From Bog-532 sp963830385 (GTDB taxonomy: Bacteria; Actinomycetota; Actinomycetes; Streptosporangiales; Streptosporangiaceae): a stretch of 64,000 bases of DNA. The notes under the pieces are model-generated. The model searched no databases and was not told the origin of the DNA. It was given only the letters and a program-made list of their open reading frames with translations. Location of the stretch: assembly GCA_963830385.1 (NCBI GenBank), contig CAWHMD010000005.1, positions 1,488,001 to 1,552,000 on the forward strand, given 5' to 3'. The translations under genes were made by a program, and so were the position numbers. Each line of letters starts with the position of its first letter. Position 1 is the stretch's first letter. Of the stretch, positions 62,050-64,000 are shown in pieces.

Positions 62050-63177
62050 TCAAGCCGAGGCGGTGGCGCAGGAGCGGCCCGTCGACGCCGGGCCCGTGGC
62101 CGTCTCGCCGTCCCCGGGGGTCACGCCACGGCGCTTGCGGACCGCGGCGGCCAGGCCGTTGAGCACGCCCACGGTGCCGTCGAGGTCCAGGCAGGCGTCG
62201 GTGACGCTCTGCCCGTAGACCAGGCCCTCGAGCGGGCCCGGCTCCTGCCGCCCGGCCGCCAGGAAGCTCTCCAGCATGATGCCGGCCAGGCCGGTCTCGC
62301 CGGCGGCGACCTGCTCGGCCAGCGCCCCGGCGACGATCGGCTGGCGCCGGTAGTCCTTCTCGCTGTTGCCGTGGCTGGCGTCCACCATGATCCGGCGGGG
62401 CAGCTTGGCCTTGGCCACCAGGTCGAGCGCGGCGGTGACGTCGGCGGCGTGGTAGTTCGGGCCGGAACGGCCGCCGCGCAGGATGATGTGGCAGTCGGTG
62501 TTGCCGGTGGTGGTGACGACGGCGGCCGCCCCGGCCGGGGTGACCCCGAAGAACGTGTGCGGGACGGCGGCCGCCCGGCAGGCGTCGATCGCGACCTGGG
62601 CGTCCCCGTCGGTGCCGTTCTTGAAGCCCATCGGCATCGACAGCCCGGACGCCAGCTGGCGGTGGATCTGGCTCTCGGTGGTCCGCGCGCCGATCGCCCC
62701 CCAGGCGACCGAGTCCGCGATGTACTGCGGGGTGACCGGGTCGAGCCACTCGCAGGCAACCGGCAGGCCGAGCTCGACGATGTCCAGCAGCAGCCGCCGG
62801 GCGGCTCGCAGGCCCTTGTGCACGTCGTAGCTGCCGTTCAGGTCCGGGTCGTTGATCAGGCCCTTCCACCCGGTCACGGTGCGCGGCTTCTCGAAGTAGA
62901 CGCGCATCACGATGAGCAGGTCGCCGGCCAGCGAGCGGCGGACCTCGGCCAGCTGCCGGGCGTAGTCGAGGGCGGCATTCGGGTCGTGGACCGAACAGGG
63001 CCCGACGATCACCAGCAGCCGGTCGTCGGACAGGTCGAGCACGTCGCGGATCTCCGACCGGCCCTGCTCGACGGTGGTCTCGCGGCTGGCACCCAGCGGA
63101 AGCTCGTCCAGCAGCGCGGCCGGGGCCAGCAAGGGTTCGTAGCCGGTGACGCGCGTATCGCTCGTGTGGTGGGGCAT
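62050..63177 (-). CDS. aroF: 3-Deoxy-7-phosphoheptulonate (DAHP) synthase, AroFGH type
   Basis: 375 aa, class I-alpha DAHP synthase. Landmarks: LLVIVGPCSVHDPNAALDYA, MRVYFEKPRTVTGWKGLIND, NGTDGDAQVAIDA, PRRIMVDASHGNSEKDYRRQ and GIMLESFLAAGRQ. First step of the shikimate pathway (PEP plus erythrose 4-phosphate). The N-terminal regulatory extension is present (about 45 residues), so allosteric control by an aromatic amino acid is likely. GGGAGGAG five bases before ATG 63177; a leader peptide and hairpins upstream suggest attenuation. Confidence 0.95.
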   Translation of the reverse strand: MPHHTSDTRVTGYEPLLAPAALLDELPLGASRETTVEQGRSEIRDVLDLSDDRLLVIVGPCSVHDPNAALDYARQLAEVRRSLAGDLLIVMRVYFEKPRTVTGWKGLINDPDLNGSYDVHKGLRAARRLLLDIVELGLPVACEWLDPVTPQYIADSVAWGAIGARTTESQIHRQLASGLSMPMGFKNGTDGDAQVAIDACRAAAVPHTFFGVTPAGAAAVVTTTGNTDCHIILRGGRSGPNYHAADVTAALDLVAKAKLPRRIMVDASHGNSEKDYRRQPIVAGALAEQVAAGETGLAGIMLESFLAAGRQEPGPLEGLVYGQSVTDACLDLDGTVGVLNGLAAAVRKRRGVTPGDGETATGPASTGRSCATASA

Positions 63178-63286
63178 CGTTTCTCCTCCCGGCAGAGCGA
63201 CGCCCTCTGCCTGGGAGCCGGCCTGCCCTTACATGACAAAGACAGAGGCAGGACTGCCTCTGTCTGTCGGCTCCAGGTGGTGATCG
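63178..63286 (-). promoter_or_regulatory. Candidate attenuator hairpins of DAHP synthase leader
   Basis: Four mutually exclusive pairings, minus strand. GGCTCCAGGTG inside the leader ORF (63323-63313) with CACCTGGAGCC (63279-63269). AGACAGAGGCAG (63265-63254) with CTGCCTCTGTCT (63251-63240), a 12-bp stem followed by TTGTC. GGCAGAG (63211-63205) with CTCTGCC (63197-63191), abutting the Shine-Dalgarno. CTGCCTCTG can alternatively pair with CAGGCAGAGG. Typical of ribosome-mediated control; mechanism inferred. Confidence 0.65.
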
Positions 63287-63352
63287 TCAGCGCTGGCGGA
63301 CGCGGCTGGCTACACCTGGAGCCAGCGCAAAGCGCCAATACCATCGCGACAT
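63287..63352 (-). CDS. Leader peptide with Trp-Tyr-Trp-Arg-Phe run
   Basis: 21 aa, MSRWYWRFALAPGVASRVRQ plus a final R, then TGA. The codons TGG TAT TGG CGC TTT put three kinds of aromatic residue in five positions. A TAACAT -10-like element ends 7 bases before this ATG, so it would be leaderless; an in-frame ATG 9 bases earlier overlaps that element. Position upstream of DAHP synthase, whose pathway makes exactly these amino acids, supports a regulatory leader rather than a functional protein. Confidence 0.65.
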   Translation of the reverse strand: MSRWYWRFALAPGVASRVRQR

Positions 63353-63410
63353 GTCTGTCATGTTACACGGCGCCCCAGGTGCTATTGGGCGCCCCGGGAA
63401 GTTGCATCGG

Positions 63411-63875
63411 TCACGCTGGCCTGCGGGCCGGCCGGGCGATCCGCCCCAGCGACAGGCAGACGGCGGCCACCGTTGCTTCGACGACCAGGTCGGCCAGGGC
63501 CAGCGCCAGCGGCTGGCCGGGCGGTGAGGTGCAGACGTCGAACCAGGCGTCGGCCGCCATCACCGCGGCGGTGGCGGCCGACGCCGGCACGACCCGCCGG
63601 TCCCGCCGGGCGGCGAACCAGGCACAGCTCCCGAGCCCGACCGCGATGGCCCCGTCCAGCCCGGCCCAGACCAGCGGCCAGTGCCGGGCGGTGATGGCCG
63701 GCGGCAGGGTGAGGGCCAGGTAGGCACTCCACGGCAGCAGCACCACACCGGAAACCGCCACCACCGCGACGGCCCACGGCAGCAGCCGGCGCCGTCGGAG
63801 CGCGCGTCCCGCGGAGGGCGAAGGCGGGGCGGACAGTTCGGAGGGCGAGGGCGGCGGGTCGCATTCGAGCAGCAT
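63411..63875 (-). CDS. Small four-TM membrane protein
   Basis: 154 aa. A Pro/Ser-rich cytosolic N-terminus (about 30 residues) is followed by four TM segments: LLPWAVAVVAVSGVVLLPWS, LVWAGLDGAIAVGLGSCAWF, SAATAAVMAADAWFDVCTSP (part) and LALADLVVEATVAAVCLSL. The WSAYLALTLP, WAGLDGA and AADAWFDV stretches recall an uncharacterised actinobacterial family common near regulators. Divergent from the gene cut at the window end, with a palindrome between. Confidence 0.8.
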   Translation of the reverse strand: MLLECDPPPSPSELSAPPSPSAGRALRRRRLLPWAVAVVAVSGVVLLPWSAYLALTLPPAITARHWPLVWAGLDGAIAVGLGSCAWFAARRDRRVVPASAATAAVMAADAWFDVCTSPPGQPLALALADLVVEATVAAVCLSLGRIARPARRPA

Positions 63876-63934
63876 CCGTTGCTCCTTGGTCCGTGGCGGG
63901 CGCTTCGCGAATCAGCGTAGGTATCGCAGAGACT

Positions 63935-63957
63935 CTTTGCAAAATTATTTTGCAAAG
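63935..63957. promoter_or_regulatory. Operator-like palindrome CTTTGCAAAA-TTA-TTTTGCAAAG
   Basis: Perfect 10-bp arms around a 3-bp centre in the divergent gap. A TTGCAA in the right half also serves as a plausible -35 for the leftward gene (17 bp from TACGCT). The truncated rightward gene is a candidate regulator. Confidence 0.65.
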
Positions 63958-63995
63958 GGATTCTGTAATGTGGACGGGGCCGGTAAGGTGGCGGC

Positions 63996-64000
63996 ATGGC
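63996..64000 (+). CDS. Start of a gene truncated by the window edge
   Basis: An ATG at 63996 follows AAGGTGG (63985-63991) and a TAATGT -10-like element (63966-63971). Only the first codons are present, so nothing can be said of the product. Confidence 0.4.

Overview
The window is a very GC-rich chromosomal segment of an actinobacterium. Supporting signs are the pervasive G/C at third codon positions, many GTG starts, 4-bp ATGA/GTGA gene overlaps, several apparently leaderless genes, and typically actinobacterial families: an SAV2177-type methyltransferase, DUF2332, an F420-type luciferase-like oxidoreductase, an EspR-like regulator, DUF6545, SigK/RskA and TreXYZ. I cannot place it below phylum/class from the sequence. 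No rRNA, tRNA, IS element, phage or CRISPR array was seen; it reads as chromosome with accessory modules.

Layout. 1-10.4 kb holds mixed housekeeping and export genes: a PAP2 phosphatase, an arginase-family enzyme, DUF2332, VOC, GNAT, a zinc-finger miniprotein, an aldo/keto reductase, a DHA2 drug exporter with divergent TetR, a GH3 lipoprotein and an SGNH hydrolase. 10.5-19.6 kb is a tightly overlapping nine-gene minus-strand carotenoid operon, crtE-crtI-crtB-crtYc-crtYd-crtT-like-crtU-Rieske(DUF5914)-CarH/LitR-type regulator. Its gene set fits aromatic (isorenieratene-type) carotenoid synthesis under cobalamin/light-type control. 20.3-22.5 kb is a three-gene operon: an EspR-like HTH protein, an ImmA/IrrE-like HExxH protein and a 7-TM DUF6545 protein. 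This is the best candidate here for an undescribed regulatory system. 22.5-23.3 kb is a GDT1/UPF0016 Mn exporter with a recognisable yybP-ykoY Mn2+ riboswitch upstream.

23.4-30.2 kb holds a dual-specificity phosphatase with a flavoprotein, an MBL hydrolase divergent from a membrane protein/TetR pair that share a large operator, a short divergent ThyA-family protein, an M50B peptidase, MmcQ/YjbR, a PhyH dioxygenase and a TetR. 30.7-34.9 kb is a SigK-RskA module divergent from a sulfite-oxidase-family molybdoenzyme and a fasciclin (MPT70/83-like) lipoprotein. Matching SigK-like promoters face both ways and probably give leaderless mRNAs. 34.9-44.6 kb has a SpoIIE phosphatase with an SAV2177 methyltransferase, a luciferase-like oxidoreductase, a PadR-DrrA-DrrB efflux operon, a TetR-VC0807-methyltransferase operon with a start-codon palindrome, and vapBC. 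44.6-50 kb has a fused ABC transporter, a YdeI/DUF1905 protein, an acidic protein of unknown function and an acyl-CoA dehydrogenase behind a 16-bp palindrome. 50-56.6 kb is the treX-treY-treZ trehalose operon. 56.7-64 kb has HIT, a conserved small protein, a receiver-less winged-helix regulator, M20 dipeptidase-NudC, two DUF3040 paralogues, and a DAHP synthase preceded by a leader peptide rich in Trp/Tyr/Phe codons with alternative hairpins (a candidate aromatic amino-acid attenuator). The window ends at a small membrane protein and a divergent gene cut off at the edge.

All assignments are by eye from motifs and memory of families; no database search was possible.
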